Source: Stromatinia cepivora (lineage: Eukaryota > Ascomycota > Leotiomycetes > Helotiales > Sclerotiniaceae). Taken from it: DNA of 64,000 nucleotides. Both the position numbers and the translations under genes were made by a program. Every line of letters begins with the position of its first letter. Within the stretch, counting starts at the first letter, position 1. A model generated the notes under the pieces. The model was not told the origin of the DNA, searched no databases, and worked only from the letters and a program-made list of their open reading frames with translations. The DNA is taken from the NCBI GenBank assembly GCA_014898415.1, contig RCTD01000010.1, positions 1,674,001 through 1,738,000 on the forward strand, in the 5' to 3' direction. Shown here one piece after another: positions 45,238-57,487 of the stretch.

Positions 45238-46282
45238 CTATTGAGTATTGGTAGTGACTTGGCTAAGCATGAAATAGTCTCGACTCAGTAAATCCGCCAT
45301 ATTTCTCCGGCCTTGTAGAAACTCTGCGGCTTTCGCTTGATCACCTTCATATTGTTCCGCAGATAGGATCAACGGTGAGTCTCTAGTGGCATCTTCATCA
45401 TAAATCTTATCCTGTCCATAATACTGATGAACTGGCTCCATACTCATTTCCCGAACAGACCAACGTCTTTGACCACAGCACCTTCGCAAGGCAACTACAA
45501 CAGCATCCAGAACTTTTCTCGGAATCTGTTCTTTCTCCTCCGCAGTCCATTGATAATAAAAAGAATGCCAGTTCATATAGTCCTGCAGGAGTTTCAACAC
45601 GAGGTTCTCATCTGCAACCACGGTTCCATTTGTACCAGAGGCAATATTGATCGCGGTAACCATTTCTTCGACGGTAAAGTCTGGGTCACGAGCGCCATGG
45701 TTAACACGTTGGTACATTAGAGAGATGGCGATATTTTGAGCGTGCGGAATAAGGAAATAGTGAGCGAGAAACCAAATGCACGCAAGCATGGGAAGATCCA
45801 TATTTTCTCTGGGTCTTTTGTCAGGATGGGTATGGCGGGCAATAGCTTGGTCCGAGGCTGGAATGATAATTGTTTCCGTATTCATGTATTGCACGATGTG
45901 TCGAAATATCTTGGGACAAATGTCTAGAAGCGCGATGACTTGACTATTTTCTCTTGGGAAGTTCAAAGATGTGCGGACTAGGCGGATTTTAGTTCCAAGC
46001 TGGTTTTTATCAGAGAAGAAAGAAACTTATAGTAAGGTGAGTAGTAGGCAGGACGAATCTTGGACACATTGCAAGTGACGATGTTTGGCGCAGTTCTAAC
46101 GATGATGCAGACGAATTCGTCTTCTCTATATGGATGACGGTTAGCGCTCTCATTGTTCAAATTTAGCCATACATTTAAATGCTGTGTTCGGGAAAACAAT
46201 CTAAGGGTTAAAAGCGTTCGGAAACTTACAAATATTCGAGAATAGGTCTCTTAGGCCAATGTTTCTTGGAAGGAGTTGTCAT
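45238..46282 (-). pseudogene. BTB/POZ-like gene A, apparently frameshifted
   Basis: Exon 1 is 46230-46282 (MTTPSKKHWPKRPILEY). A 94-nt intron (46136-46229, GTAAGT ... TATAG) joins in frame to a BTB-like segment EDEFVCIIV ... VSKIRPAYYSPYY. The rest (to TNTQ at 45238) is in another frame: FFSDKNQLGTKIRLVR, then DICPKIFRHIVQYMNTE, then a helical region with LACIWFLAHYFLIPH. The switch occurs in a T/C-rich run near 46010-46030. The only GT...AG there is 27 nt and does not change the frame, so a one-base frameshift is more likely than an intron. Its neighbour at 46803-47776 is a paralogue sharing WPKRPIL, VSKxRxAYxSP, HIVQYxNT and IWxLAxxxxIPH. BTB proteins of this type are common, fast-evolving Pezizomycotina genes. 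Confidence 0.6.
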
Positions 46283-46802
46283 GGTCGCGCGGTGATCTAT
46301 AGATCAACCTGTCTGTAGGATATGTAATCAAATAGCTGTATGTAGTTGGAAGGTTTTATATCTTTGAAAGATTGCTACAGAGGAAAGAAAACTGTACGGT
46401 TCCATATTCTCGATGCCCACTTTTGACTTATCAATATTCACTTTATAGAATGAACTTACATTCTTCCGGGTATTCACTCTTGAGTGTCTGAGTATGGGAC
46501 GATAGGAAGTAGACATAAGCTACCTAGCTAGGTACTGGTAGGTGGTAGTCACAGCTCAATGCTTTTGAACAGTTGAAAAATCAAGAGAATTCAAACAACT
46601 AAAAAAGCATAATATTAGCCTAGCATCCATGAATATATCTATGCCATGTTGCCCTCAAAAGAATATCGTTCCAATGAATGACCGTTTAGAGTAGGTGAAG
46701 CAAGAAGCGAAAACTGTACTTCTCAATCAACATCAGCCAAAAAGCAGGCCAAGACTGACATTTCGACGTCTTTTCCTGGTCTCGAATAGAATACCCAATT
46801 TG
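46283..46802. other. Intergenic between the two BTB paralogues
   Basis: No supported gene. Confidence 0.5.
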
Positions 46803-47776
46803 CTACGCTTTTTTCCTCAACTCATTATCTCCATAGAAATCGAAGGAGGAATCCAAACCGTCCTTAGCATTTCCACTATCAATCTTATCCTCTACAAAAA
46901 AATCTCCGACCATATCCATAGTGAGATCTCGAAGATAATGTCCATGTGATCCTGCGGCCTCTCTCTCCCTACACCACTGGTCTTGATGCTGCATAAGGAA
47001 AACGGCATACTCAAGAAGTGTTCTTGGTATCAATTCTCGTTGCTCTGGGTTCTATTTACCATAGGCAGCATGGCAAGCGAAAAACTGCTTGATCATAGCC
47101 AATAATTTGTTGTCTGCAGTTGATCCAGCTGCATAGGCAATTTGACACGCATCAATAAAGTCTTTGATGATGATGAAAGGGCTGTCGCCATAAAAATCAC
47201 CATTGCTATGACTGTGGGCCGCGATATGAGAGAGAAGTCGGTACATATGATCGATAGTGACATTTTGGCAATGCGGAATCATGAGAAAATCCGCAAGGTA
47301 CCAAATGTGCACAAGTGTCGAAAGGCTCAGACCATCTCTGTAGCTTTTTCAATCGATGCCGATGTGCAATTGCTGCAGTCAGAGACAATCGTGTCATCGG
47401 TGACCCGGGTTGGGGTAATGATCGAGCCAGTATTCACATACTGTACGATGTGACAGAGAACCTGGGGGTTTTCCTCCGAAAGTTCCATTAGCTTGTGGAA
47501 ACTAAAATCATGTGATTTCAATTCCCGATCGGAGAGTCTGCGAACCAGACAATAATTAGAAGAGCTAACGGTAGCGAAGTCTCAAAAGCATCCAGAGGAT
47601 GGGTACATACGACATGGAGAATGGTAAGCCAGGCGCAACTTTGAGACATGGTATACTTTGGTGTCTGGCGCATCTAGATGTCCTGTTCCCAAGCAGATGA
47701 AGGCACCATCGTTGTCTTTTGTGTAATCGAGTATTGGTCTTTTGGGCCAGTCAAACGGCGACATCTTTGAAGCCAT
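46803..47776 (-). pseudogene. BTB/POZ-like gene B, paralogue of A, with two stops and a frameshift
   Basis: Starts MASKMSPFDWPKRPILDY, without the intron that A has. The frame runs through VYHVSKLRLAYHSP to a TGA at 47582-47584 (perhaps from CGA). It continues in the same frame (SSSNYCLVRRLSDREL, CHIVQYVNTGSII) and shifts at the run GAAAAAGC near 47335-47345. In the new frame it reads LSTLVHIWYLADFLMIPH and so on, through a TAG at 47052-47054, to the end at 46803 (ELRKKA). A 30-nt GT...AG segment spans the TGA but is shorter than any other intron here. Three separate lesions make a functional product very unlikely. Confidence 0.75.
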
Positions 47777-48290
47777 TGTGTTTCCAGACGCCAGACAATG
47801 GAAATGATGATTTCTTATAGTTAGTTTCTGTATCTGTATTTGTGGAGGGTGCTCCGCTGAACGATGTGGTCTAAATATTGTGTGTGCGAGAGGTCAAGTT
47901 TTGGATTCGCTTGTCCAAGTCGTATCAGTATTCACGTACCTTGCATTCACTATTTCTGGCCCTTGATGGTTGGTTAAGCTATTCACTCCAAGGCATTACC
48001 AGTTTCGAAAGCTCAATTCATCTGAAAGAGTAAAACCATCGAAAACGAGAAACACTTTTCTTCTTAAAACATTCAGATGCACTTTCATTACCCAAAAACT
48101 AATCATACTGACATGATTTCTGCGGGTATAGATTGTCGAACCAAGGATTGACTAACTCACAAGGCAACATGCAAACGCGGCAGAACTACATGCTGAAAGA
48201 CGACGCCTTCCTTCAATATCCCGCACACCCACACACCCTCGCGTCACTGGAACCAACTTATTTCCTGCCCCAGCTACCTTTACAGTTTTC
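47777..48290. other. Intergenic
   Basis: Promoter of BTB gene B and 3' flank of the deacetylase gene. A plus-strand frame at 48133-48420 overlaps the deacetylase last exon antisense and is not supported. Confidence 0.5.
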
Positions 48291-49563
48291 CTATCTCTTC
48301 AAAATTTCTCCTGGTGCTGCTGGCATTCTTGCACCTGCCTCAGGTTTGTTTTTACTTTTGAATTCATCAGACATTTGCTCAAATGTAACCCATTCAACTC
48401 CATCATGTCTATTAATATGATCAATAATCCTGTATTTTGTTAGTGGGTTGCCGAATATATAAAAAGTACGATAGGCCGGCGAGATCGAAACGTTCAAAAA
48501 TGCACAAGAAATCCAAGAAGTCCTAGACAACAAAAAGAGGAGCCATGGCATACCTTTGTTGCATCTTCAAAGCATGTGGCCGCCCTGAAACATCGGGATG
48601 AATAGTCATAGGGAATACGAATTCATCATAATTCTCGTAAAAGTAGTCGAAATGATCTAGCCACATGTGTTCCACGACTTTCGGGTCCACCCATCCGTGA
48701 CTATTAGGAGACTTTTTGATAAACATCATGGGAGGTAAGTCATCAATGTACCATGAAGCTGGAATTTCCACCATACCAGATGGTACACCCTTGACAAGTG
48801 GTTTCATCCACTCTTCTGCCTTCTTACTATAATCAATCTTTGTCCAAGTATCCCCGAGCCTCAACCAATACATTTGACAATCGTCATGGCTCATACTATG
48901 ATCATATTCAATTCCGTAGCTCAGTAGAAGTTCCGCTCCTTCTTTGCTTGTCTCCCACCATGGAGCAACACTTCCCCTTGGAGGTTTTCCACAGAAATCT
49001 GTTAACAGCCTGTACGTTTTATCAAGAACATCTCGTTGCTGCTCAAGTGTCATATCAACGGGATTTTCATGAGAGTAACCGTGGAGACCAATCTCATGTC
49101 CTGCATCCCGGACCATGGCGCATTCTTCAGGAAATGTCTCAAGGGAATGGCCTGGTATAAACCAAGTCGCCTTCATATTGTTCTTCTCAAAGAGCTTAAG
49201 AAGACGACGAACACCGATTGTACCAGCGAATAGACCTGAATAGTGTAAGTTTGATTGTTCAAGAGTCAATAGAAGAATGGAAATAAGCTTTTCCTTCAAG
49301 AATTGGAAGCTTCAACACTCGCAAGCATTAGATTACTCCTGGTAGGAAGGATTCACAAAAAAGACCTGGATAACGAAAATAGGGGATAACGTTGTTGTCA
49401 ATGTGAATAACGAACCTCTACTGATGTCTGATGTCGAGTCTTCTCCACCATACGAGCCTAACCATCCTGCTACGGCATCAATATCAACTCCATAGCCGCA
49501 GAGAACGCGTTTCTTGACTTTCCTGGTCATTTCTGGGGTTGAGGAGGAGGGGAAAGCACACAT
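48291..49563 (-). CDS. Polysaccharide deacetylase family protein (NodB fold), 322 aa
   Basis: A metal-dependent carbohydrate-esterase/amidohydrolase-type protein, closest in layout to PgdA/PuuE-like cytosolic members. Exons: 49416-49563, 48554-49235 and 48291-48429, with introns of 180 and 124 nt; the sum is 323 codons. There is no signal peptide ([20 protein letters not shown]). Motif 1 is GVDID (Asp27, Asp29). Motif 2 is HGYSH (His101, His105, metal ligands). Motif 3 is RGSVAPWW. Later blocks SHDDCQMY and the HPDVSGRP loop supply the other active-site positions. The absence of a secretion signal argues against a classical cell-wall chitin deacetylase. The start may alternatively be the Met at residue 12. 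Confidence 0.9.
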
Positions 49564-50391
49564 AATTGAGATCAGGAGAATAGATAGTAATATACTCGAC
49601 AGAAAAGAGCAGATGAGGATACACAACCTACGTAAAGAGTTGCACTGCTGGCGTTATATTTCGTAGTCAGTTAGCTTTGCCCCAATAGAAATTACTTTAG
49701 CATTCCGAAGTGCGGGGAAAACTTCGATTGTCCCTCTTCAATAAGAACATTTTGATAAGAGTACCAGTGTTTCGATTGATAAGAGGAATTGATTAATTGA
49801 TTACCTTCCTTATCCGTGAAGAGGAAGGAAAATCCGAAAGCATAAGTAGAATGAGAGTCACATGATATATTTACAATATTTTGGCAAGAAGGCCCAAATG
49901 AATTCATTGATGAACCCTGTTAAATGCATGTGATTGTTTGGGTGCACTAAGTGGGCTTATGGATGCCAGTACTCTGTACCAATACCAATCGTACTACTAG
50001 GTAACTCCGTAGGTATTCTAATTTTGAACAAGATCGTAGGATCGCATCGATATTAAGGTACGAGCGAAAAGAAGGTTAGAAACCAGCTTGCCTTAACGAG
50101 TTACGACTTATCCAAGATTCCTTGATTAGATCTCATATAAAAAAGGTTTCATTTTCAAAAGGACGAATTCACCAAAACAGCATCAGTCTTTAAGCCAATC
50201 TTTTGTTTACAACTTTACATTGATTTGATTCGTCTTGAAGCTCTAGAATCACATTAGGCGCAATCCAACAACCTAACATATCTACGAAGCTTACGAAGTT
50301 ACGATAAAAAAGACATCTGGTTATTCGCGTTGCAGGGCGCTGACACCCTGCGGTGCAGTTATATCTTGGAGGGGTAATGAAAGTCGAATGA
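49564..50391. other. Divergent intergenic region between the deacetylase and Vrl1-like genes
   Basis: Contains both upstream regions. No other gene supported. Confidence 0.55.
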
Positions 50392-53300
50392 ATGCAGCCC
50401 TTGAATCCTTTCCTGAGTGCTTTCTTCAAGAGTGCTCTGCCTACACAGTGTACGCCGGTACACCATCATGTAAGCTTGCCAACAATACCAGGCCTCTATT
50501 TTCAATGGATACCATTGGGCATGAAGCTGATAGCTTTCTAGATATTACTAGTACCTACTACCGAAGTTCTCCTAACCTCCCGCGATCGAGAAACCGGCGC
50601 GCTTTACGCAGACCTTGCAGGATCGGAAGACTTCCTAGGCAGTCATGTCTTGCGAATACCGGCCAACCATGCTGCGACCGCGGGAGGGAAGGATGCGCCA
50701 AATATGCGGGAAAACCGGGGAAAGGCGAAACAATACACAACGGTTAATGGAAGGACTGTCGTGATCAAAGATGCTTTTGTCTACAGTAATAAGGGTTGGT
50801 ATTGTTCGTAATTTTGCTGGAGGTTGGTGCTAATATCACCTACTGCCAGGATTCAAGACCTTGAACCAAGCGCAACTTCTATCTGATACTTTATGGTACC
50901 CAGATTCGCTCGAACCACGACAATGGCTTGTCTACTATATATCGAGACCTTTGGTTGGCATATTCGAGGAAATTAAAATCGCAACTGCAATGCTAGCCCC
51001 GAGGCTCCCGGATGGTAGACCGATTCTCCCACCCAGATTGCCTTCAGTAGCCGACTCCACCTCTATGAATGGACTTCCTCGCAAAAAGGATATAAAGAGT
51101 TTCAGCGAGCTTTTAACGAATTTTCCAATGATTGCGAGACAAATGCAACCCGGCTTGGAGGCCCTCTTTAAGGAGTTCAATCAGGTATTTGAAAAACAAT
51201 TACCTCCTCCGCCATCAGCTGCGAACATTCCAGACCCTGTGCCAGATGGACCCATAGCTACAGCGATGAAGAAAGCACGGTCCAGTAGTTTTTCGAATCC
51301 AGGTCGACCAAATGGACATGTGCAACGTTATATCGTGGATTTCTATACCGAGGATGATGAGAATGTCATGCGGGGAGCTTTGGAGACCGCAGTTACGTCT
51401 GCGATTGATCTCTTCCAGATGGTTGACAAGCAGCAACTTTCCCTGCTTGGCGCTACGACTGATCTCACAGGTCCAATTGTGGAACGATTGATTGATCGTT
51501 ACGTTACCGAGCAATTGCACGATACCATATTATTTCCGAGACTATGTACAATGAAACGCCCAGAAGACTTAGAGCTTGAATCAAAAATCAGGCAGATGGA
51601 ATTTGTGGATATCTCACAAGTTGGTATACCAATTCAAGGTGGTCATCAAGGAAAACATGAACTCACCTTACGTCTTGGTCGTGCTGTCGAAGAATTTCGA
51701 AAATTAAGTGTAGCAGGAAGCCCGCAGCAGATGATGGATATTTTACTTGTAACGTTGAAAACCGTGACGCAGCTCATTGAGATTCCAGCGAGCACAGGGG
51801 GACCCACTTCTTCCGAGAAAGTGAGCTCTGTCTTGACTATCAATGCTGATACTCTTGTCTCATTACTATTAGTTGTGGTCATAAGGGCACAAGTTAGGCA
51901 TCTCCAGGCTCGTCTCCTATATATGCGCCACTTCATTTTTGTTGATGATGTGGAAAGCGGTGAGATGGGATATGCACTAAGCACATTTGAAGCTGTCTTA
52001 TCATATCTTGCAAGGGATTCAGGAGGTCTTCGGAAGGCTAGTCGGCGGAACCACAAATTATGGGCAGCAACTAAGAAAGGCGACTTGAAAGAAATGATGA
52101 AAATCATGGAGCCAGAACGAGAACTCTCTTCGGACGAAGAAGAGTCCGACCATGAGGAAGCTATCGTAGACGATGTAACCCATGAAAATACGCCATGGAA
52201 TACTTCAAATGGGCACGCCAGACGGAGATCTTCTGGAGCTGCCACGAAGCTTTCGCAAGCATCCACTCTTACTCATGTCTTTCCTTGGCAATATCTACAT
52301 GACGGTGTAGATGAAGAGCGATTACCACCACTACGGAGGCCTAAAACAGTTACTATGGATGTGCGAAGCTTATCTAGTAGCTCCGAGATATCTTTCAGAT
52401 CACGGGCTACCACGATTGACTCTACAAGTAGCGGCATCGAAGGCGATACCTCAATAGAACGATTATCGCAAACTGAGGATTCATCCGGTGAATCTGTTCC
52501 CATGATGGCCGTTCAACACGAGAGACCCGAGGCTCTTCAGTATCTTTTGTCGTTACATGACTACTATCCGCTACGAGCGGTTCTTGAAGATACGAATAAT
52601 GAGGGAACAACTTTATTGAGTGCTGCTGTGCAGTTGGGACATACCGAACTCATTAATATAATACTTGATTTTGTTTACCGAGCTGCATCAGAATTGATCG
52701 TCATTGGATATCTTTCGCGGCAGGATATCAACGGCAGGAGTGTAGCTCATTTCTTATTCAACTATCCGGAGCTTATTTCGAGAGTCGGGCGTTTATTGCC
52801 CTGGAGGCAGAAAGACAAGAATGGCCAAACACCACTTTTTGCATTATGCAGATCATACGACCATGGACGCTATAGACCCATGGTAGAGGCAGCAATTGCT
52901 GCAGCTACGGCTTCTCAGGGAGACGGCCAACCTTTACACTTAGACGATCATGTTGATTTGAAGGGTAACACATTGTTACATATTGTCAACGATCCTCAAA
53001 TAGCATTACAACTTCTTTCTCATTGCGACTCCGATGTTAATGCGACCAACGAGAAGAAATTCACACCACTCATGGTAGCTAGCAAATATGGTCGACTAGA
53101 AATGGTTCGAGCTCTATTTTCAGATCCAAGAGTAGACCTTTTTGCTAAGGAACTTCGTGGCTTGACAGCGGTTGAGCTTGCCAAAGATGATGACGTACGG
53201 AATAGAATTGACGATTTAATATTATTCTCAGGGCTACCAGCCGTTGATGGAAGGATCACGGCTGTAGTCAGATCATTTTTCGTTGAGGATGCAACTATTC

Positions 53301-54485
53301 GATTGGTACTCAAGTCTGGCGCACCATCGGGGCCTCAAAACTTTACTGTCACCACTTGTCGACGTTCGTTGTCCGACTTTGAACATTTGGCAAAATTACT
53401 CACTTTAGAAAACCCAGCTTCGTGGCTGCCATCTATATCAGGGATGAGGTCACCTTTCCAAATTCCTTCAAGGCCTTCGAGGGCTGTTCTAAGAGATATC
53501 CAAGTCCATCTTGATGCATTTTTGAAGATTCTACTAGCACATACAACCTTCTCAACACATGAGATGTTATGGGAATTCTTTCTGGTGCCAGATATACAGG
53601 CAGAAATGATGGAACAGAGGTCTAAACTGAAGGCTGAGGCAAGGGTAGAAACTGTAAGGGAAGAGTATCAGCCAATTGGTGATGTTCGCGATGTCGAGCA
53701 ATTCGTAGATCACGCAAGAGATATGGTCCGAAGTGTCAACTACTCTACCAAGAGTGTAGCACGTAGGGCCAATATGGTGGCGATTGTTACCACAGGTATG
53801 TTTTCAATCATTCCCATAGAACATGTCGCTAATTTATACAGATCTTTACGATGCTTATAAGCTTGCCACTCGCGCAATTTCTACCCTTCCGTTCCTTCCT
53901 CAAACTCATATATCTGCCCTTGAAGCTTATACCCAAACACTTGCTCCATCCTCCACTTCCCCATATTCTACTTTCCATACCACTATCCTTTCAATTCACA
54001 GCACCATAATCGCAATGCTCCTTTCTCTGTCCCGTCCCACCTCGCTCATATCATCGATCACCACATCCCGAAAATCCATCGAACGTTCCTACAATTCCCT
54101 TTCCCGATCAACTCGTTGGCCACTAGGTCTCCTCGACGAAACTCGACAACGTTTAAATGAAGAAAAGGAAGACAAAGTCCGAAGAACAAAGGAAGAAGTC
54201 GAGGAAACTGGAAGGGAACTAAGATACACGCAACAAGTCGTCGCAGCGGAACTGGCTGGTTGGCAAGATTTACATGAGAAGATGGGGAGGAAAGCCGTGA
54301 AGGATTTGGCGCAATCAATGCTTGTTAGGGAACGTACGACGTTGGAGGGGCTAAGAAGGGCGATTAGAAGATTAAAGGTTGGGGAACAAAGAATTGTAGA
54401 TGTTGGAATGGAGGAAAGTGAAGATGAGGACGAGGGTGGAGAGGCGGGGGCGAGTGGTAGTCATGTTGAAAGCATCGTTATGTAG
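50392..54485 (+). CDS. VRL1: Vrl1-like VPS9-domain / ankyrin / PX protein, 1306 aa
   Basis: Endosomal Rab5-type GEF of the yeast Vrl1 (UPF0507) family, the VINE-complex subunit in yeast. Exons: 50392-50469, 50542-50794, 50850-53795 and 53842-54485, with introns of 72, 55 and 46 nt; the sum is 1307 codons. I place the start at MQPLNPFLSAFFKS, which gives the family N-terminus through PVHHH|ILLVPTTEVLLTSRD across the first splice. Next come SHVLRIPA and TTVNGRTVVIKDAFVYSNKG. The VPS9 region spans about 300-510 (IVERLIDRYV, DTLVSLLLVVVIRA). An acidic Ser-rich linker (about 530-640) is followed by ankyrin repeats (about 660-885, e.g. KKFTPLMVASKYGRLEMVRAL). A PX-like domain (about 900-1020) precedes a helical C-terminal part (1093-1306), likely the BAR-like region. 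Confidence 0.9.
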
Positions 54486-54900
54486 TTGATACATCAACGG
54501 ATTCGCAAGGAACAGATTCTTTGCATATCATAGATGCAGGAATGGAAATGACTGAAATGAAATGACACATTGTGTTTTATTTTATTTTGGTTTGGATAGA
54601 AATTATGATCATGATCGTGCTGGGCGATTGTGGCATGGCATGGCATGGTATAAGATGATATGATATTACACCGTATAGCATTGTGGCGTTTAGGCATACA
54701 TATAATCCTATGAGCGGTCTTTTTTACTTATTGATTCATGGTTTTTGAATTGATTTGCATGTTGTGTGTATTGTGTTATGTTCTTGAGTGATTGATGTGT
54801 TCTTTGTTAACTTGTGTGTGATGATGTGAATTTACATCATCTTATTCATATTTCTATACCCGAATTTAGATATTCATTTTTTGAATAAATTGAATCTTCT

Positions 54901-54926
54901 AAATGAAATGAAATGAAATGAAATGA
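54901..54926. repeat. Microsatellite (AAATG)5
   Basis: Five copies of a 5-bp unit. Confidence 0.9.
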
Positions 54927-55020
54927 GTTATTTCAATATAAATCTATTCTAATTTTATAAGATAAATTACTAGAGTAGATATTAGGAATCCCTCTAGTTA
55001 TTCGTTCCTATCCGTTCCTT

Positions 55021-55270
55021 TCTATTTTCTATTTTCTATTTTCTATTTTCTATTTTCTATTTTCTATTTTCTATTTTCTATTTTCTATTTTCTATTTTCT
55101 ATTTTCTATTTTCTATTTTCTATTTTCTATTTTCTATTTTCTATTTTCTATTTTCTATTTTCTATTTTCTATTTTCTATTTTCTATTTTCTATTTTCTAT
55201 TTTCTATTTTCTATTTTCTATTTTCTATTTTCTATTTTCTATTTTCTATTTTCTATTTTCTATTTTCTAT
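55021..55270. repeat. Minisatellite, 7-bp unit TTTTCTA, about 36 copies
   Basis: 250 bp of essentially perfect head-to-tail copies. The unit is not a telomere repeat of ascomycetes (TTAGGG) and lies between two ordinary genes. Confidence 0.97.
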
Positions 55271-55766
55271 CCTATCCAAACGTTGAATGGGGTTTGGGAG
55301 ATTATTGGAAGGGTGATGATGATGGTGATGATGAACTGGGAGTAAGGGGGGCTGAAGGAAGGGAAATTCTCTATCTTTTTTTTTTTTTTGAGTTTATATT
55401 GTTAGTGAGGGGTACTCGTCTAGTTAGAGGGTTGATATGATTATAGTATTTCTGGATATCTATGTGGATGTGTAGTGATATTAGATATTTACCATTTCAT
55501 AAATGGTAATCATCAATTGTTTTGACTCTTATATAGTATAGTATCTCATCCCAAGAATCTCGTCATGTATCCCACTCCATCCTTTCTAATCCTATGATAC
55601 CAACTACCAATTCAATCGTCATGAGTAAAATCCGTGGACTCTACAGTGAATTCCACATCACAATTGGCATGAACAAAACTCTCCATGTTATATAAAAGAT
55701 GCCATCAGAATTCCTCTTGCCGTTCCCTACCCATATCCAAATGCCATCATGATATCATTATTAAAC

Positions 55767-57487
55767 CTAAGAAACAGAAGCATTCAACTTCCCTACAACT
55801 TCTCTATCCCACCAACTCTCAAAATCTAAGACTAGTTTATCTTTTCGTGCTTCTTCAGCTGCAAATACTACCGCGTGACTTCGAATTACTTCTTCTACTG
55901 GTTTTTGGGGATTTATGTTAGATCTTGGATTTTTTTTTTCTTCGGTAAACGAGAAAAGGGGAAATCGAAGCTAATGAAGAAAGAGGACAAAAACTTACAG
56001 CTACACCCTACCCATTCCCTCTGTGCAACATCTACATCTGCCCCTTCATTCATAACACTATTCACAGCTCCTACAAATTGTCTCACTAATCCTTCATCAC
56101 CACCCCCATGTCCACTTTTAATATCCGTGATTTTCGGCTCATATACTTTTGTCTCACCTGTGTTAAAATCCTCAACTTTAATCGTCGTACTATCTGCATA
56201 TATTTCGCCATCACTTCCATAAATATGTGTATATCTCTCACAAATCTTCTTCGTATGAGATACCATGTGGAATGAAGCTTGTTTAGCCCCGCGATTTAGA
56301 GAGGGATTCGCGGGAAATGTCATGGTTACGAATTGATCGTCGTTGACTGTGTTGTCTGATTCGTAGACACAGCGCCCGAACCAATTCTTAGCTTCGATTT
56401 CGGAGATAGGGGTTCCGGATGTGTAGTCTTCAGATAGAATGGATAGGATAGCGGATTCTGCAGCCGAAGGGCCGGAGGTAGTGAGGATGTCTTCAATATC
56501 CGGGACAAGAATATCGACGGGCCAATTGGTGTTGGGGACTTTAAGACCCTTGAATTTTGGGGATATGTATACGTCTTTCGCGGAGTATTTGCAGTCTGGT
56601 TCGATGGGACAGGAAAGACAGTTTGTCGCGGTGCCAGCGGAAGCGGGTTTGCGGGTGCGAGTAAATTGCTGAAGAGAACCTGTGGATGTTATTGTTTCGG
56701 GGAGATGAGGTGGAGCGGTTGGGTCTGATGGGGGAGGAGAACAGAGGAGCCAAAGGAGGAGATCGATATCGTGGCAGGACTTTGTGAGGAGGGAGGGAGC
56801 TGTTGTGGATTCTTTGCGCCAATTTCCACTATTTGCTTATTAGCTATCATGCCTCGTATTTTTCGAGGAAATATCATACCGAACATAACTATGAGTAAAA
56901 TGCCACCATCCCACGGGTTCAGTATGATTAATACTCAGCACATCCCCAATAACTCTCTCCTCCAAAAGTAGCTTCCTCAACATCATATTATGCGGACTAT
57001 ACCTCAATACATGCCCAATACTAAATATCTTCTCCGGCAGTCGATTCCGTGGATAATCCGGTAACATCGCCCTATATATCTCCACACAATCCGCCAATGT
57101 CGTAGCCAAAGGCTTCTCACACATAATATGTAATCCCAATGGCTTCAACCCCACTATAACCTCCTTGTGCATTTCATCTAGCACACATATAAACGCGGCA
57201 TCGACACCCTGTGGTACTGATTCACCGCGAGAAGCGCGAGCGCGTCGATCGAGTTCATAATCGAGAAATTCTTTCCAATTGGAAAATGATTGCCCTGGGG
57301 AAGGGGCATTGGAGCCCCAGATGTAGCGGGAACCGAGGCGTTGACGTTTGTAGGGGATGGGTTCTGCGACAGCGTAGACGATGCCAGGAGTGGATTCGGC
57401 TACGCAGCGTGAATATTGGGAGCCTCGAGATCCGGCGCCGATTATAAGGATGCGGGGTTTGGTAGGGGTGGATGCGTGTAGTGCCAT
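55767..57487 (-). CDS. Gfo/Idh/MocA-family NAD(P)-dependent oxidoreductase, 522 aa
   Basis: Exons: 56880-57487, 55999-56828 and 55767-55897, with introns of 51 and 101 nt; the sum is 523 codons. The Rossmann N-terminal domain has GAGSRG at 17-22 (dinucleotide loop) and the family CEKPL motif at 123-127. A GHVLRYSP segment is followed by EPVGWWHFTHSYVRG, which spans the first splice. A four-Cys insert follows (CHDIDLL, then NCLSCPIEPDC). The C-terminal substrate domain includes DDQFVTMTF, HIYGSDGEIYAD and the ending FESWWDREV. Members oxidise sugars, inositols or related polyols. The exact substrate cannot be told from sequence. Confidence 0.92.

Larger units (their letters stand above)
54486..55766. 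other. Intergenic with large simple repeats
   Basis: No supported gene; see the TTTTCTA and AAATG arrays. Two TATAGTATAG-like words lie near 55540. Confidence 0.55.

Noticed and set aside
46002..46028. 27-nt GT...AG intron to repair BTB gene A
   Set aside because: Too short for this genome, and being a multiple of three it would not correct the frame.
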